64,000 nucleotides of DNA from Biformimicrobium ophioploci (GCF_030270605.1 NZ_BSYJ01000002.1:248001-312000), one strand, 5' to 3'. Positions 47,360 to 57,102 are shown, numbered from the stretch's first letter. Numbers and translations: made by a program. Notes: generated from the sequence alone by a model not told the origin.

Positions 47360-47456
47360 ACCCGATCCTTTTCCTGGCTTTATCCACTGCCAGAGCTTGC
47401 CCCGCCAAAGTGCGGGGCTGTGCCCGTGGAAAATCATCAAAAGGACGAGGTTACCC

Positions 47457-49049
47457 ATGTCATATAAAGCGCTGGATTCAAACCTGAAGCAACAGCTGAA
47501 AACCTACTTCGCAAATATCCGCCGTCCGGTCGAGATGCACCTTGCGGCCGGGGACTCGGCCAAGGGTTCCGAGCTGGCCGGCATGGTTGCGGACATCGCG
47601 GAGTTGTCTGCAGACATAACAAGGGTCGAGGCGCAGTTACCGCGCATACCGCAGCTGGCGGTTGGGTCTGCCGGGGAAGCGCCGCGGGTGTCGTTTTCCG
47701 GTGTGCCAGCGGGCCATGAATTCAATTCCCTGGTGCTGGCGCTGCTGCAGGCCGGTGGTCACCCGGCAAAAATTTCGGATGAACTGGCCGAGCGTATCCG
47801 CAACCTGCCGGGCGAATATCGCTTTGAAACCTTTGTGTCCCTGTCCTGCCAGAACTGCCCGGATGTGGTGCAGGCGCTGAACCTGATGGCGAGCCTGAAC
47901 CCGCGCATTCGTCACGAGATGATCGACGGCGCCCTGTTCCCGCAGGAAGTGGAGGCCCGCAACATCATGGGCGTGCCGTCAGTGTGGCTGAACGGCGAAC
48001 ACTTCTTGCAGGGGCGCACCACGCTTGAGGAAGTGGTGGACAAGCTTGATACCGATGCACCTTCGCGCAAGGCCGAGGCGCTCAACCAGAAGGCGCCCTA
48101 CGATGTGCTGGTGGTCGGTGGTGGCCCGGCCGGTGTTGCCGCGGCAATTTATGCGGCACGCAAGGGTATCCGTACCGGCCTGCTGGCCGAGCGCTTTGGC
48201 GGCCAGGTGATGGATACCGTGGGTATCGAGAACCTGATTTCCGTACCCTACACCGAGGGCCCGAAACTGGCTGCGAACCTGGAACAGCATCTCGCGGATT
48301 ACGATGTGGATATCATTACAGGCCAGAAAGCGGCTGGCCTTGCACGAGACGGCAAGTTACAGCTTGCCCTTGAAAGTGGCGCAACCCTGTCGAGCAGAGC
48401 CGTCGTGCTTGCGACGGGCGCGCGCTGGCGCCAGCTGGGTGTGCCGGGAGAAGACGACTACCGCAACAAGGGCGTGGCTTACTGCCCGCACTGTGACGGA
48501 CCACTGTTCAAGGGTAAGGATGTGGCGGTCATCGGCGGCGGCAACTCGGGTATCGAGGCCGCGATCGACCTGGCCGGCATAGTCCGAAACGTAACGGTGC
48601 TGGAGTTTGCCGACACTTTGCGCGCGGATGACGTGCTGGTGCGCAAGGCCAACTCTATGCCCAATATCACCATCATTACTTCTGCGCAGACCACAGAGGT
48701 CCACGGTGATGGCAGCAAAGTAATCGCCCTGGACTACATTGATCGCAACAGCGGTGAGTCAAAAGTGATTGAGTTGGCCGGCGTGTTTGTCCAGATCGGA
48801 CTGGTGCCGAATACCGAATGGCTGCAGGGCTCGCAGGTAGAACGCAACCGCGCTGGCGAAATTATCGCGGATACGCGTGGTGCGACCAGCATGGAAGGCG
48901 TGTTTGCCGCGGGTGATGTCACTGATGTGCCCTACAAGCAGATCATCATATCCATGGGCGGCGGCGCTGCAGCTTCGCTGGGAGCGTTTGACTATCTGAT
49001 TCGGAGCGCAGAAGAGGTAGAGGAGCCGGTACTGGCAAAGACAGCGTGA
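47457..49049 (+). CDS. ahpF: Alkyl hydroperoxide reductase subunit F
   Basis: AhpF, 530 residues, passes electrons from NADH through FAD and two disulfides to AhpC. The N-terminal double-thioredoxin part has CQNC (131-134). The FAD motif [19 protein letters not shown] and the NADH motif [17 protein letters not shown] flank the redox centre CPHC (343-346). ATG 47457 follows GGACGAGG. The intergenic space from ahpC contains a hairpin (GCCCCGC/GCGGGGC, 47399-47418) without a T run that might set the ratio of the two proteins. Confidence 0.97.
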   Translation: MSYKALDSNLKQQLKTYFANIRRPVEMHLAAGDSAKGSELAGMVADIAELSADITRVEAQLPRIPQLAVGSAGEAPRVSFSGVPAGHEFNSLVLALLQAGGHPAKISDELAERIRNLPGEYRFETFVSLSCQNCPDVVQALNLMASLNPRIRHEMIDGALFPQEVEARNIMGVPSVWLNGEHFLQGRTTLEEVVDKLDTDAPSRKAEALNQKAPYDVLVVGGGPAGVAAAIYAARKGIRTGLLAERFGGQVMDTVGIENLISVPYTEGPKLAANLEQHLADYDVDIITGQKAAGLARDGKLQLALESGATLSSRAVVLATGARWRQLGVPGEDDYRNKGVAYCPHCDGPLFKGKDVAVIGGGNSGIEAAIDLAGIVRNVTVLEFADTLRADDVLVRKANSMPNITIITSAQTTEVHGDGSKVIALDYIDRNSGESKVIELAGVFVQIGLVPNTEWLQGSQVERNRAGEIIADTRGATSMEGVFAAGDVTDVPYKQIIISMGGGAAASLGAFDYLIRSAEEVEEPVLAKTA

Positions 49050-49086
49050 CCCTGGTTCGGAGCAGTGGCGCCAAGCTAACCGGCTG

Positions 49087-49159
49087 GCATTTCAAAAACG
49101 CATAAATACTTCCCTGTAGCTCCTGCGCGCCGTCCATGGCGCGCAAGGTTTTGAAATGC
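49087..49159 (-). repeat. Dispersed 75-83 bp repeat, copy D
   Basis: Plus-strand ends are GCATTTCAAAA and TTTTGAAATGC, a perfect pair. The central hairpin GCGCGCC-GTCCAT-GGCGCGC is identical to copy C, but the core has AAGTATTT in place of ATGTATTC on the minus strand. It lies 38 bases after the ahpF stop. Confidence 0.88.
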
Positions 49160-49213
49160 AAGCCCGGTTATCTTGCCTTAGCGTTAACCAAAACCTGCCG
49201 ACCTGGGGTGGCG

Positions 49214-51172
49214 TTAGCCAACGATCGGCGGCATCGGACAATCCAGTGTATCGGCAATCGCGCGCAGCATCTCTGCTTCCGGTGCATCCACCTGGCCATC
49301 GTGCTCGATCACCTTAACCAGTGCCTTCAGCAGGCGCGGCTTGTGCAGCGGCTTCAATCGGCTGCATACGGCAACCGCATTGTCCAGCAGCTCGATGGTG
49401 ATGTCCTTCTGAAGGGGCAGCGGCCTGACCGGCAGTGCCAGTGCTTCGAGGCCGGCGATGTAAGCACTGTTGGCATCCAGGTATTCGGCATCCACGCAAT
49501 GTGCCATGGCGGCGAGCAGGGTACTGGCAGCAGCCGGGACCTGGCCCTTGCTGACCGTGACAGCGCGACCACCGTTGGAACCTTCCATCGCATGCATCAG
49601 TACACGGTAGAGCGCCCATTCGCGCAGGTGCAGGGTGCCATCCAGTTCCAGCAGGCGCAGCAGGTTGCGCTTGAAGACCTCGTACTGGAACGGCGCCAGA
49701 CGCTTGATGGCCGGTACGCTGAGGTCCAGGGCCGCGAGACGCTGTGCGGCGGGCAATGCCCGGACGGCGTCTTCGATCTTGCCCATTTCCCTGCGCACGC
49801 CGGGGTGGGCAATTTCCTCGAGCAGTGTGCGGGCACTGTCACGCTCCGTGCCCTCGATCGGCATCACCAGCAGGTAGATCAGTGCGCGCGCCGCGAACGG
49901 CTCATGTGCTGCCGCGCGAACGCGGTCGTCGAGGTTCGCCAGCATCTGGAAGCTGCTGGCCATATGCGCTTCACCGGGATGGCCGATGCTGTTGATGGAC
50001 TGCGCCACCGCAGCGGTGCTGTAGCTGTTGTTATTGGAGGTGTTGATCCCGGAAATCTGTTGCGCGGCTGCGGCCTGTGCCGCCGTTGGAACAGATTTTT
50101 CATTAACTGTTGCCGTATCGGGTGCCAGTGCTGCGACTGCGGGATACTGCCCATCCCAGCTCGGTTCGATTCGCTGGATGCGATCGGCAAGCGCCGGGTG
50201 GGTACTGAAGAAACTGCTGAAACGCTGCTTCAGGCCGTTGGCGAAAAACATATGGCTGAATTCGCTGGTGCGACCGGCGGACATCTGCGAACCAAAGCTG
50301 TTGCCGCCAATCTTTTTCAGCGCGCCGGCAATGCCGCTGCTGTCGCGGGTGAACTGCACCGCGGAGGCATCGGCCAGGTATTCACGCTGGCGGCTTACCG
50401 CGGCCTTGATCATATTGCCGAAAAAAGTGCCGATGTAACCGATGGCCATCAGTGCCGCGCCGATCCCGAACAGCGCCAGCACGCCGTTTCCACGTCGGGA
50501 AGAGGAGCGGTAGCTGTAGGGCGAGCGGTAAGTGGCACTGCGCAGTAGCCATGAGCCCACCAGGCCGATAAACAGGATGCCGTGCAGCATCCCGATCAGG
50601 CGGATATTGAGGCGCATGTCACCGTTGAAGATATGGCTGAATTCGTGCGCGACAACGCCCTGCAGCTCGGCCCGGTCCAGCTTTTCGATACAGCCCCGGG
50701 TCAGGCCCACTACCGCATCGGCTTCCTTGTAACCGGCGGCGAAGGCATTGATGGCCTGGTCCTCGATCACATAGACATCGGGCACCGGGGTGCCGGAGGC
50801 AATCGCCATCTCCTCCACCACATTCAGGGCGCGGCGCTCGGCCTGGTCCTGAGAATCCAGGTTGATCAGGCGCCCGCCCATGGCCTCGGCCACGGTGCGG
50901 CCACCGCCGGAGAGTTCCCGTAGCTTGAACAGGGAGGCAATCGCTACCACACCGCACACAGTCAGGGCGATCCAGCCGATATTCTGCCAGCCGACAATTT
51001 GCGCAACCTGGAGCAGCTCAAATTCGGACAGCGGCTGGCCGCTGCCCTGAAAGGCCATCAGCGCAAACAGCAGGGTGGTGAGGCCGATCAGCAGGAATAC
51101 CGCCAGCGCGAACAGGGAAAGGTACAGGGCGCTGCTGCGGCGCGCCCTGTCCTGGTACTCAAAAAAATTCAT
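49214..51172 (-). CDS. M48 family metallopeptidase (HtpX-like) with long C-terminal domain
   Basis: A 652-residue membrane zinc peptidase. Two N-terminal helices (16-42 and 63-82) precede the catalytic HEFSH (176-180), with a likely third ligand in REYLADASAVQFTRD. Two more helices lie between them. The catalytic part ends near residue 330 (FFSTHPALADRIQRIEPSW). The remaining 300 residues are a linker and a helical domain whose end (LVKVIEHDGQVDAPEAEMLRAIADTL, in two pieces) resembles TerB-type domains; that is an impression, not a search result. LemA lies just upstream, a common pairing. Its substrates are unknown. Confidence 0.9.
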   Translation of the reverse strand: MNFFEYQDRARRSSALYLSLFALAVFLLIGLTTLLFALMAFQGSGQPLSEFELLQVAQIVGWQNIGWIALTVCGVVAIASLFKLRELSGGGRTVAEAMGGRLINLDSQDQAERRALNVVEEMAIASGTPVPDVYVIEDQAINAFAAGYKEADAVVGLTRGCIEKLDRAELQGVVAHEFSHIFNGDMRLNIRLIGMLHGILFIGLVGSWLLRSATYRSPYSYRSSSRRGNGVLALFGIGAALMAIGYIGTFFGNMIKAAVSRQREYLADASAVQFTRDSSGIAGALKKIGGNSFGSQMSAGRTSEFSHMFFANGLKQRFSSFFSTHPALADRIQRIEPSWDGQYPAVAALAPDTATVNEKSVPTAAQAAAAQQISGINTSNNNSYSTAAVAQSINSIGHPGEAHMASSFQMLANLDDRVRAAAHEPFAARALIYLLVMPIEGTERDSARTLLEEIAHPGVRREMGKIEDAVRALPAAQRLAALDLSVPAIKRLAPFQYEVFKRNLLRLLELDGTLHLREWALYRVLMHAMEGSNGGRAVTVSKGQVPAAASTLLAAMAHCVDAEYLDANSAYIAGLEALALPVRPLPLQKDITIELLDNAVAVCSRLKPLHKPRLLKALVKVIEHDGQVDAPEAEMLRAIADTLDCPMPPIVG

Positions 51173-51200
51173 GGTCTGTTACCGTTACCAGTCAGGCTGA

Positions 51201-51797
51201 TCAAAACTGGATTTGTGGTGCCGCCTGGATCTGCTCGGTATCGGCAAACTCCAGCAGCCTGGCGTCGGTACGGTGGCCGAAGGTGTTGGCAAAGAATACC
51301 GGCGGGAAGCTCTGGCGATAGGTGTTGTAGGTCATTACCGCATCGTTGAATGCCTGCCGCGCGAATGCCACCTTGTTTTCGGTGCTGGTCAACTCTTCGG
51401 ACAGTTGCGCCATGTTCTGGTTGGCCTTGAGGTCCGGATAGGCTTCCATCACCACGTTCATGCGTCCCAGGGCATTGGCGAGCGCCCCTTCGGCGTTGGC
51501 CAGGCCCGCAATCGCACCGCCGTCAGCGGGGTTGGCGGAGGCAGCCTTGAGGCCCGCGAGGGCAGTGTTGCGCGCGGAGATCACCGCTTCCAGGGTCTCG
51601 CGCTCGTGCTTGAGGTAGCCCTTGGCGGTTTCCACCAGGTTGGGGATCAGGTCGTAGCGGCGCTTCAGCTGCACTTCAATCTGGGCGAAGGCGTTCTCGA
51701 AGCGGTTCTTGAGCGCAACCAGCTTGTTGTAAATGCCGATCACATAGAAGACCAGTGCCGCGATGGCGACCAGCCAGACAATACCCGTAAGGTCCAT
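51201..51797 (-). CDS. lemA: LemA family protein
   Basis: A 198-residue LemA protein: one N-terminal membrane helix (IVWLVAIAALVFYVIGIYN) and a helical bundle. The conserved core is RFENAFAQIEVQLKRRYDLIPNLVETAKGY, shown here in its usual place after the helix, with YPDLKANQNMAQLSEELTSTENK further on. This LemA is unrelated to the GacS sensor kinase once called LemA. It is transcribed before the M48 peptidase, 28 bases apart. Such pairs may form envelope protease complexes, but this is unproven. Confidence 0.93.
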   Translation of the reverse strand: MDLTGIVWLVAIAALVFYVIGIYNKLVALKNRFENAFAQIEVQLKRRYDLIPNLVETAKGYLKHERETLEAVISARNTALAGLKAASANPADGGAIAGLANAEGALANALGRMNVVMEAYPDLKANQNMAQLSEELTSTENKVAFARQAFNDAVMTYNTYRQSFPPVFFANTFGHRTDARLLEFADTEQIQAAPQIQF

Positions 51798-51940
51798 GGT
51801 GTGACTCCATTGTCATAGGTTGTTATTGGATATCCCGAGGAATCTTATCACGCCTGTAATTACGCCATCGTGTGGATTTGTGCGCGAAAACGGTCAGGCG
51901 TGCCACCTTGGTTGCACTGTGGCGGGTTTGAGGGCTGGTG

Positions 51941-51946
51941 TATAAT
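51941..51946 (+). promoter_or_regulatory. -10 element of the thiolase promoter
   Basis: A perfect TATAAT preceded by TG. No good -35 was found at 17 bases; TTGCAC at 51912 is too far. It lies 83 bases before the thiolase ATG in the gap divergent from lemA. Confidence 0.45.
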
Positions 51947-52028
51947 GCGCGCCAATCTGCGGCCTCCGGGCCGGCACATCCGCCCCGCCAGTGGCGAGGC
52001 GTTATCTGAAGAATTGAGGAGTGCACGC

Positions 52029-53216
52029 ATGAGCGACACGCAGGATCCGGTAGTAATCGTTGGTATTTCCCGTACCCCCATGGGCGGCATGCAGGGTGCC
52101 CTGAGTGGCCTGAGCGCTGCGGAGCTGGGCGCTGTGGCCATTCGCGGTGCGCTCGCGGACGCGGGTGTGGCTGCCGATCAGGTAGACGAAGTCTTTATGG
52201 GCTGCGTACTGCCGGCAGGCGTGGGCCAGGCGCCGGCGCGCCAGGCGTCCAAAGGTGCGGGTATTCCGGATGGAACCCCGACTACTACCGTGAACAAGGT
52301 GTGCGGCTCCGGTATGAAGACCGTAATGATGGGCCGCAACGCTATCCTGACTGGTGAAGCGGATGTGGTTGTTGCTGGTGGTATGGAGAGCATGAGTAAT
52401 GCCCCTTATATGCTGCCGAAAGCGCGCGGTGGTATGCGCCTCGGTCACGGTGAGGTGCTGGACCACATGTTCACCGACGGCCTGCAGGACGCCTATGCCG
52501 GCGGCCTGATGGGCAACTTTGCCGAGTGCACCGCGGACAAGTACACCTTTTCCCGCGAGGCGCAGGACAACTTCGCACTGGAATCCCTGTCACGCGCCAA
52601 TGCGGCGATCGAGAGCGGTGCTTTCGAGCGCGAAATCACTCCGGTAGTGATCAAATCCCGCAAGGGTGAAACCACCGTGGCGGTGGATGAGCAGCCGGGC
52701 AATGCGCGTCCGGAAAAAATCCCGACCCTGCGCCCGGCCTTCCGCAAGGACGGCACCGTAACCGCGGCCAACGCCAGCTCCATCTCCGATGGTGCGGCGG
52801 CGCTGGTGCTGATGCGCCAGTCCGAAGCGGAGAAGCGCGGTCTCAAGCCGCTGGCCGTACTGCGTGGCCAGACCCAGTTTGCGCAGGAGCCGGAGTGGTT
52901 TACCACGGCACCGGTCGGCGCCATGAAGAAGCTGTTCGAGCAGACTGGCTGGAGCGTTGCCGATGTCGACCTGTTCGAGATCAATGAGGCATTTGCGGTT
53001 GTGACCATGTCCGCGATGGAAGACCTGGGCCTGCCGCACGAGAAGGTAAATGTGAATGGCGGTGCCTGTGCACTGGGTCACCCGCTGGGCGCGAGCGGTG
53101 CGCGTATCATCGTGACCCTGCTGGCGGCGCTGGAAAATCGCGGCCTGAAAAAGGGTATGGCGAGCCTGTGTATCGGCGGTGGTGAGGCCACTGCGATCGC
53201 GATCGAACGCCTCTAA
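52029..53216 (+). CDS. Acetyl-CoA C-acetyltransferase (thiolase)
   Basis: A 395-residue thiolase that condenses two acetyl-CoA to acetoacetyl-CoA or runs the reverse in degradation. The acyl-binding Cys92 is in NKVCGSGMK. The other active-site boxes are INEAFAV, NVNGGACALGHPLGASGAR (split His box) and CIGGGEATAIAIE. The size and GHPLGASG box fit AtoB/PhaA biosynthetic-type enzymes. ATG 52029 follows TGAGGAG. It stands alone between lemA and dolP, where Pseudomonas has neither; no beta-oxidation or PHB partner is adjacent. Confidence 0.93.
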   Translation: MSDTQDPVVIVGISRTPMGGMQGALSGLSAAELGAVAIRGALADAGVAADQVDEVFMGCVLPAGVGQAPARQASKGAGIPDGTPTTTVNKVCGSGMKTVMMGRNAILTGEADVVVAGGMESMSNAPYMLPKARGGMRLGHGEVLDHMFTDGLQDAYAGGLMGNFAECTADKYTFSREAQDNFALESLSRANAAIESGAFEREITPVVIKSRKGETTVAVDEQPGNARPEKIPTLRPAFRKDGTVTAANASSISDGAAALVLMRQSEAEKRGLKPLAVLRGQTQFAQEPEWFTTAPVGAMKKLFEQTGWSVADVDLFEINEAFAVVTMSAMEDLGLPHEKVNVNGGACALGHPLGASGARIIVTLLAALENRGLKKGMASLCIGGGEATAIAIERL

Positions 53217-53250
53217 TTCCTAAATGGGCCTGTGGCCTGTAGCCGGTATT

Positions 53251-53290
53251 TCTGTCCAAAACTGCCTACTCGGCAAATGTTTTGGACAGA
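53251..53290. repeat. 40-base inverted repeat between convergent thiolase and dolP
   Basis: TCTGTCCAAAAC (53251-53262) and GTTTTGGACAGA (53279-53290) are perfectly complementary. The 16-base loop has an inner GCC/GGC pair. It lies about midway between the two stop codons. It may end both transcripts, but there is no T run next to the stem. Confidence 0.85.
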
Positions 53291-53324
53291 TAAGCCCGGC
53301 ACGGCCACGCCGGGCCAGATATTT

Positions 53325-53906
53325 TTAGTCAATATATTCCACTGCTTTAACTACTTTCTGTACTCCGCCGACGCCACGCGTCGCTTCCGCCGCACGATCC
53401 GCCTCATTGCGGGTTAGCAGGCCCATCAGGTAAACCACACCGGCCTCGGTCACCACCTTGATTCGACCGCTGTCGATATCCTTGTTCGCCAGCAACACGC
53501 TTTTCACCTTGGACGTCATCCACAGGTCGCTGCTGCGTGACAGCACGGATGCGCCGCCCTGGATATTGAGTTCGTTGTAGACCTGGCGCACGTTCTTCAC
53601 TTCTGCCGCAGTCTTGCCGGCCAGCAGGCGCATGTCATTGCTCGGCACCTGTCCGGTCAGCAGTACCACGCCGTTAAAACTGGTGACGTCGACATTCGAC
53701 GCCTTCAGATCCGGGTGGGCCTTGCCGATATTCACGGTGACCACGGTCTCGATGGCCTGGTCGTCGATCATGGCTCCCAGGCTGCGTTTACCCGGGTCGG
53801 ACTCGATCGGGCCGTTGTTGGTCAGGTCGGCGATGGTGGCACAGCCGGCCAGCATGATTGCGCCAAAGGTGGCTATCCCGAAGCGTATCACTCGCGCTTT
53901 CATCAT
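53325..53906 (-). CDS. dolP: BON-domain outer-membrane lipoprotein DolP
   Basis: A 193-residue lipoprotein (signal peptide with lipobox LAGC near residue 22) with two BON domains, about 45-115 and 125-190. E. coli DolP/YraP binds anionic phospholipid at division sites and supports envelope integrity and the BAM complex. Visible BON features are NVDVTSFNGVVLLTGQVP and IKVVTEAGVVYLMGLLTRNEAD. It is last in lpoA-yraN-diaA-dolP, 35 bases after diaA. Confidence 0.94.
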   Translation of the reverse strand: MMKARVIRFGIATFGAIMLAGCATIADLTNNGPIESDPGKRSLGAMIDDQAIETVVTVNIGKAHPDLKASNVDVTSFNGVVLLTGQVPSNDMRLLAGKTAAEVKNVRQVYNELNIQGGASVLSRSSDLWMTSKVKSVLLANKDIDSGRIKVVTEAGVVYLMGLLTRNEADRAAEATRGVGGVQKVVKAVEYID

Positions 53907-53941
53907 TGTTTGGGACCTCTGAATTGTTATTGAAATAAAAG

Positions 53942-54532
53942 TTATTCTTCGTAGCTGCCGAACAGGCTGCTATCCACCAGGTCGCACAGGGTAAATACCG
54001 TTAGCATGTGCACCTGGTGTACGGCTGCGGGGTCTACTTCCGGCACCCGCAGTTCGATATCGTGGTTGTCGAGCAGGGCGGCACAGTCGCCGCCGTCAGC
54101 ACCGGTAAAAGCCAGTACACTCATCTCGCGATCGCGTGCCGCACGCACGGCCTGGACCAGGTTGGAGTCGCGCCCGTCGCTGCTGAATATTACCAGCAGG
54201 TCTCCCGGCTGGCCGAGTGCGTGCACGGGCTTTGCATAGGTCTGTGCGCCGCCATGGTTCTGTGCAATCGCCGTGCCCAGTGCCGAGTCCGCGTTGATGG
54301 CCAGGGCCGGCAGGCTGGGGCGTTCGCGCTGGAAGCCGCTGACAAGATTGGTTACCAGTGTCTGTGCCACCGCGCCGCTGACGCCATTGCCACAGGCCAG
54401 CACCTTGTTTTCCGAAAGCAGTGTGTGGACCAGCATTTCACTGGCTTCCGCGATCAGCGGAGCGAGAAATTCCCCGGCATTCATCGTCGCCTCGATACTG
54501 CGGTGAAAGAGGGTTACGACGTGCTGTTCCAT
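53942..54532 (-). CDS. diaA: DnaA initiator-associating protein DiaA (SIS domain)
   Basis: A 196-residue SIS-domain protein resembling DiaA, which binds DnaA and promotes ordered loading at oriC in E. coli. Matching stretches are LACGNGVSGAVAQTLVTN, FQRERPSLPALAINADSAL, ALGQPGDLLVIFSSDGRDSN and VHQVHMLTVFTLCDLVDSSLF. GmhA (sedoheptulose-7-phosphate isomerase) is the close relative and some annotations use that name, but the yraN-diaA-dolP context favours DiaA. The long upstream frame is the antisense of yraN and was discarded; ATG 54532 is used. Confidence 0.88.
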   Translation of the reverse strand: MEQHVVTLFHRSIEATMNAGEFLAPLIAEASEMLVHTLLSENKVLACGNGVSGAVAQTLVTNLVSGFQRERPSLPALAINADSALGTAIAQNHGGAQTYAKPVHALGQPGDLLVIFSSDGRDSNLVQAVRAARDREMSVLAFTGADGGDCAALLDNHDIELRVPEVDPAAVHQVHMLTVFTLCDLVDSSLFGSYEE

Positions 54533-54548
54533 TGAGTGATTGTCCGTA

Positions 54549-54923
54549 TCAGTAGGTCCCGAATGCGTTGCGGACCCAATTAATTCTTGTTGTATCTGTG
54601 CCCAGCGGCCCGGTGATTGCGACGATGTCGAAGCGACACGGTGCGTTGATTCGCCGGCGTTGCAGGTAGAACTGCGCCGCATTGAGCAATTTCCGCTGCT
54701 TGCGCTGGTCGACAGAGGCGAGTGCGCCGCCGTAGTGGTCCGTCTTCCGGTACCGGACCTCGACAAAAACGAGATGTTGCCCGTCCTGCGCGATCAGGTC
54801 CAGTTCGCCAACCTTGCAGCTGAAGTTTTTTTCAATAATACGCAGCCCTTGTTGCTGCAAAAAGTCGGCCGCGGCCGATTCCGCACGGCTTCCAGTGCCT
54901 GCGGTGGTCGTGATTCCATTCAC
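54549..54923 (-). CDS. yraN: YraN family (UPF0102) endonuclease-fold protein
   Basis: A 124-residue UPF0102 protein with a restriction-endonuclease-like fold. The core GSRAESAAADFLQQQGLRIIE, GELDLIAQDGQHLVFVEVRYR and INAPCRFDIVAI show the Glu-Asp-Glu-x-Lys/Arg-like active-site arrangement. The function is unknown; a role in recombination or competence has been suggested for relatives. The start is GTG 54923 after AAGGGGG; the longer frame runs into lpoA. It lies 22 bases after lpoA and 16 before diaA. Confidence 0.92.
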   Translation of the reverse strand: MNGITTTAGTGSRAESAAADFLQQQGLRIIEKNFSCKVGELDLIAQDGQHLVFVEVRYRKTDHYGGALASVDQRKQRKLLNAAQFYLQRRRINAPCRFDIVAITGPLGTDTTRINWVRNAFGTY

Positions 54924-54945
54924 GCTTTGTTGTCCCCCTTGGGGT

Positions 54946-56919
54946 TTATTGTTGTATCTGATCCTGCAGCTGCTCCGGTGCCGGGAGTGGCTCTTCCGCC
55001 TGCACGACGTCAGTGCGGGAAGCTGTCGGCATCGGCTTGCGGTATTCCGCGCTGGTGATTGCCCTGGCGCGGCCATTGCGCACCTGGGCCCATACCTGCT
55101 CGCGTTCGATCTTGCCATCGGCGCTCAGCATCAGGGTGCCGGTCAGGCCGAATACCCGCTGTTCGCTGAACTCACGCAGCAGCGGCAGGCGTCCGAACAG
55201 GCGGAATGCATCGGCGCCCATGGCGTAGAGGCCGGCAAAAGCAGCAGATGGCTTGGCTTGGCGCTCGATGCTGTCCTTGATGGCGTTGTCGCCCTCGAAC
55301 AGCCACGGCATGGCGGTGAAGCGGATACCGTTCAGGTCGCGATTGCGCTCCCGGTCGTCGCCGGAATAAATCTGCGAAGTCGCAAATACCGGCAGGTCGC
55401 CGGCGTAGTAGTAGGCCAGCATCGGTTTGATCTGGCGCGCGGCATCGTTGCGCGCGATGGCAAATACCACGTCCAGGTCCGCGCGGCGGCGCGGGGTGAA
55501 CTTGAGTGGACGCGCAATGGCCCTGCGGATTTCACGCTCGCGGGCGCGGCCCTCAGCGATCAGCAGGCTGTCGTTGATGGATTTGGAGATGGCGGCCTGA
55601 TTGGCATATTCCGCGACGCTGGGAATATTGCCGCCAAGGCGCTGCCATTCCTCGCGGAAGGCTTCCGTTGCACGCGTGCCCCAGCCTGTGCCGGGTGCGA
55701 CCACCAGCGCCTGGCGATGGCCTAGCTGGTAGGCCTGTCGCGCAACCTGTCGAGCCTCATCCTCGATGGCGAGGCCAAACTGCACCAGGTCACCGGTAAG
55801 GCGGCCGGTCTCCGCATAGTTCAGGGCCAGCGTCGGTACCGGCAGGGATTCCGTTGCGGCCAGGTTGTTCACCAGCTCCTTGTCCAGCGGCCCGATAATA
55901 AACTGGGCACCGCCATTGACGGCCTGCTGGTAGGTTTCCTCGAAGTTGCCGGCGGCACTGTCATAAATCTGGATGTCCGGGACCTGGGCGCCATTGTTCA
56001 TCGCCGCGTAATAGGCAGCCAGGAACCCATCCTGGATGGCGCGTCCGGCACGTGAGAGCTTGCCCGTGAGCGGCAACAGCAGGGCAATATTCTGTGGCTG
56101 GTTGGCGGCAACCTGCTCGAACGCCTGTAACTGGCGCGGTGCCGTCAGGTTGGCGGTGTGGCCGGGCCAGCGTTCACGCCAGCGCTGCAGTGCCGTGGTC
56201 TGCGAGCTGATATCCATCTGTGTGTCACGGCCAAGCTTGGCCAGCTCATACCAGGCACGCATTTCCGGGTCCGAGGTGCTGGCTGCACGCGCGCTCAATT
56301 CTGCGCTGGGCAGCTGCATCAGCGTGGTCCAGAAACCCTCGTTGTTGGCCCGGGTTTCCTCTTCGGTGCGGGCGATGCTTGCCAGCGCACGATGTTCGGC
56401 GATGGCGCTGTCGATCTCCCCGAACAGGGAAAACAGCTCGGCGCGTAGCTGTCGCAGCGGCACACGGGTTTCGACCGGCAGGAAGGCGATTCCGCTACTC
56501 ACGCGTTCGGCGCTGACCAGCTCGTGGGCTTCCATCAGGTCTGCCTGGTTGGAAAGGATCTTGCCGTAATGCAGGGCGTAATCGGCAAACTCCTGCTGGG
56601 CCAGGTTCTCTGCCTCAATCTGTTGCAGGGCCTGACTGGCACGCTCCTCGTCCTGCAAGCCGGCGAATATCACCCCGGCCTGCAGTAGCTGGCGGTCGCG
56701 CTCAGCAGTGGCGTTGCTCATGGCCTGCTGCATCAGGCGCTCTGCGGCGCCGCGGTCCAGCCCGGGCTGGGTGCGCTGTTCCGGTACCAGCGGGGGCTGC
56801 TGCTTGGGTGCCTGGCTGCCGCATGCGGTCAGGGCGAGCACCAGTGCTGCCGAGGCGATTGCAGGTACGGGCTTGGGCATGGTCAGGGCAAAGCGGAATT
56901 GCCGGCGCTTGGCGGGCAT
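54946..56919 (-). CDS. lpoA: Penicillin-binding protein activator LpoA
   Basis: LpoA, 657 residues, is an outer-membrane lipoprotein that spans the periplasm to activate the peptidoglycan synthase PBP1A. A signal peptide with lipobox LTAC (near residue 29-32) comes first, then a TPR-like helical N-domain and a periplasmic-binding-protein-like C-domain (NIALLLPLTGKLSRAGRAIQDG, then FIIGPLDKELV). The start ATG 56919 has AGGAG upstream; a further in-frame extension is not supported. It heads lpoA-yraN-diaA-dolP and is divergent from rsmI, with cysH inserted between. Confidence 0.93.
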   Translation of the reverse strand: MPAKRRQFRFALTMPKPVPAIASAALVLALTACGSQAPKQQPPLVPEQRTQPGLDRGAAERLMQQAMSNATAERDRQLLQAGVIFAGLQDEERASQALQQIEAENLAQQEFADYALHYGKILSNQADLMEAHELVSAERVSSGIAFLPVETRVPLRQLRAELFSLFGEIDSAIAEHRALASIARTEEETRANNEGFWTTLMQLPSAELSARAASTSDPEMRAWYELAKLGRDTQMDISSQTTALQRWRERWPGHTANLTAPRQLQAFEQVAANQPQNIALLLPLTGKLSRAGRAIQDGFLAAYYAAMNNGAQVPDIQIYDSAAGNFEETYQQAVNGGAQFIIGPLDKELVNNLAATESLPVPTLALNYAETGRLTGDLVQFGLAIEDEARQVARQAYQLGHRQALVVAPGTGWGTRATEAFREEWQRLGGNIPSVAEYANQAAISKSINDSLLIAEGRAREREIRRAIARPLKFTPRRRADLDVVFAIARNDAARQIKPMLAYYYAGDLPVFATSQIYSGDDRERNRDLNGIRFTAMPWLFEGDNAIKDSIERQAKPSAAFAGLYAMGADAFRLFGRLPLLREFSEQRVFGLTGTLMLSADGKIEREQVWAQVRNGRARAITSAEYRKPMPTASRTDVVQAEEPLPAPEQLQDQIQQ

Positions 56920-57102
56920 GCGGATCTCCTGCTGGTCTCGGTCCGGACTGTGCGGCCGGAATCGTTCAAAATTCTTATGGTTGACCAGTCGTCCGCAGGC
57001 GTGTGGAAGCGGGCGTGGCACCAGACCCGCTATGGTACCGCGAGCGGCGGAAGCAGGACAATGCGGCTGCCATGAAGGTGGGGAATCGCGTCACATCCGC
57101 GG

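Noticed and set aside
47399-47418. Terminator between ahpC and ahpF
   Set aside because: The stem GCCCCGC/GCGGGGC is good but there is no T run; more likely an intercistronic hairpin.
53942-54766. Longer diaA start upstream of 54532
   Set aside because: The extra N-terminal residues are Ser/Thr-rich shadow of yraN and do not resemble the SIS family.
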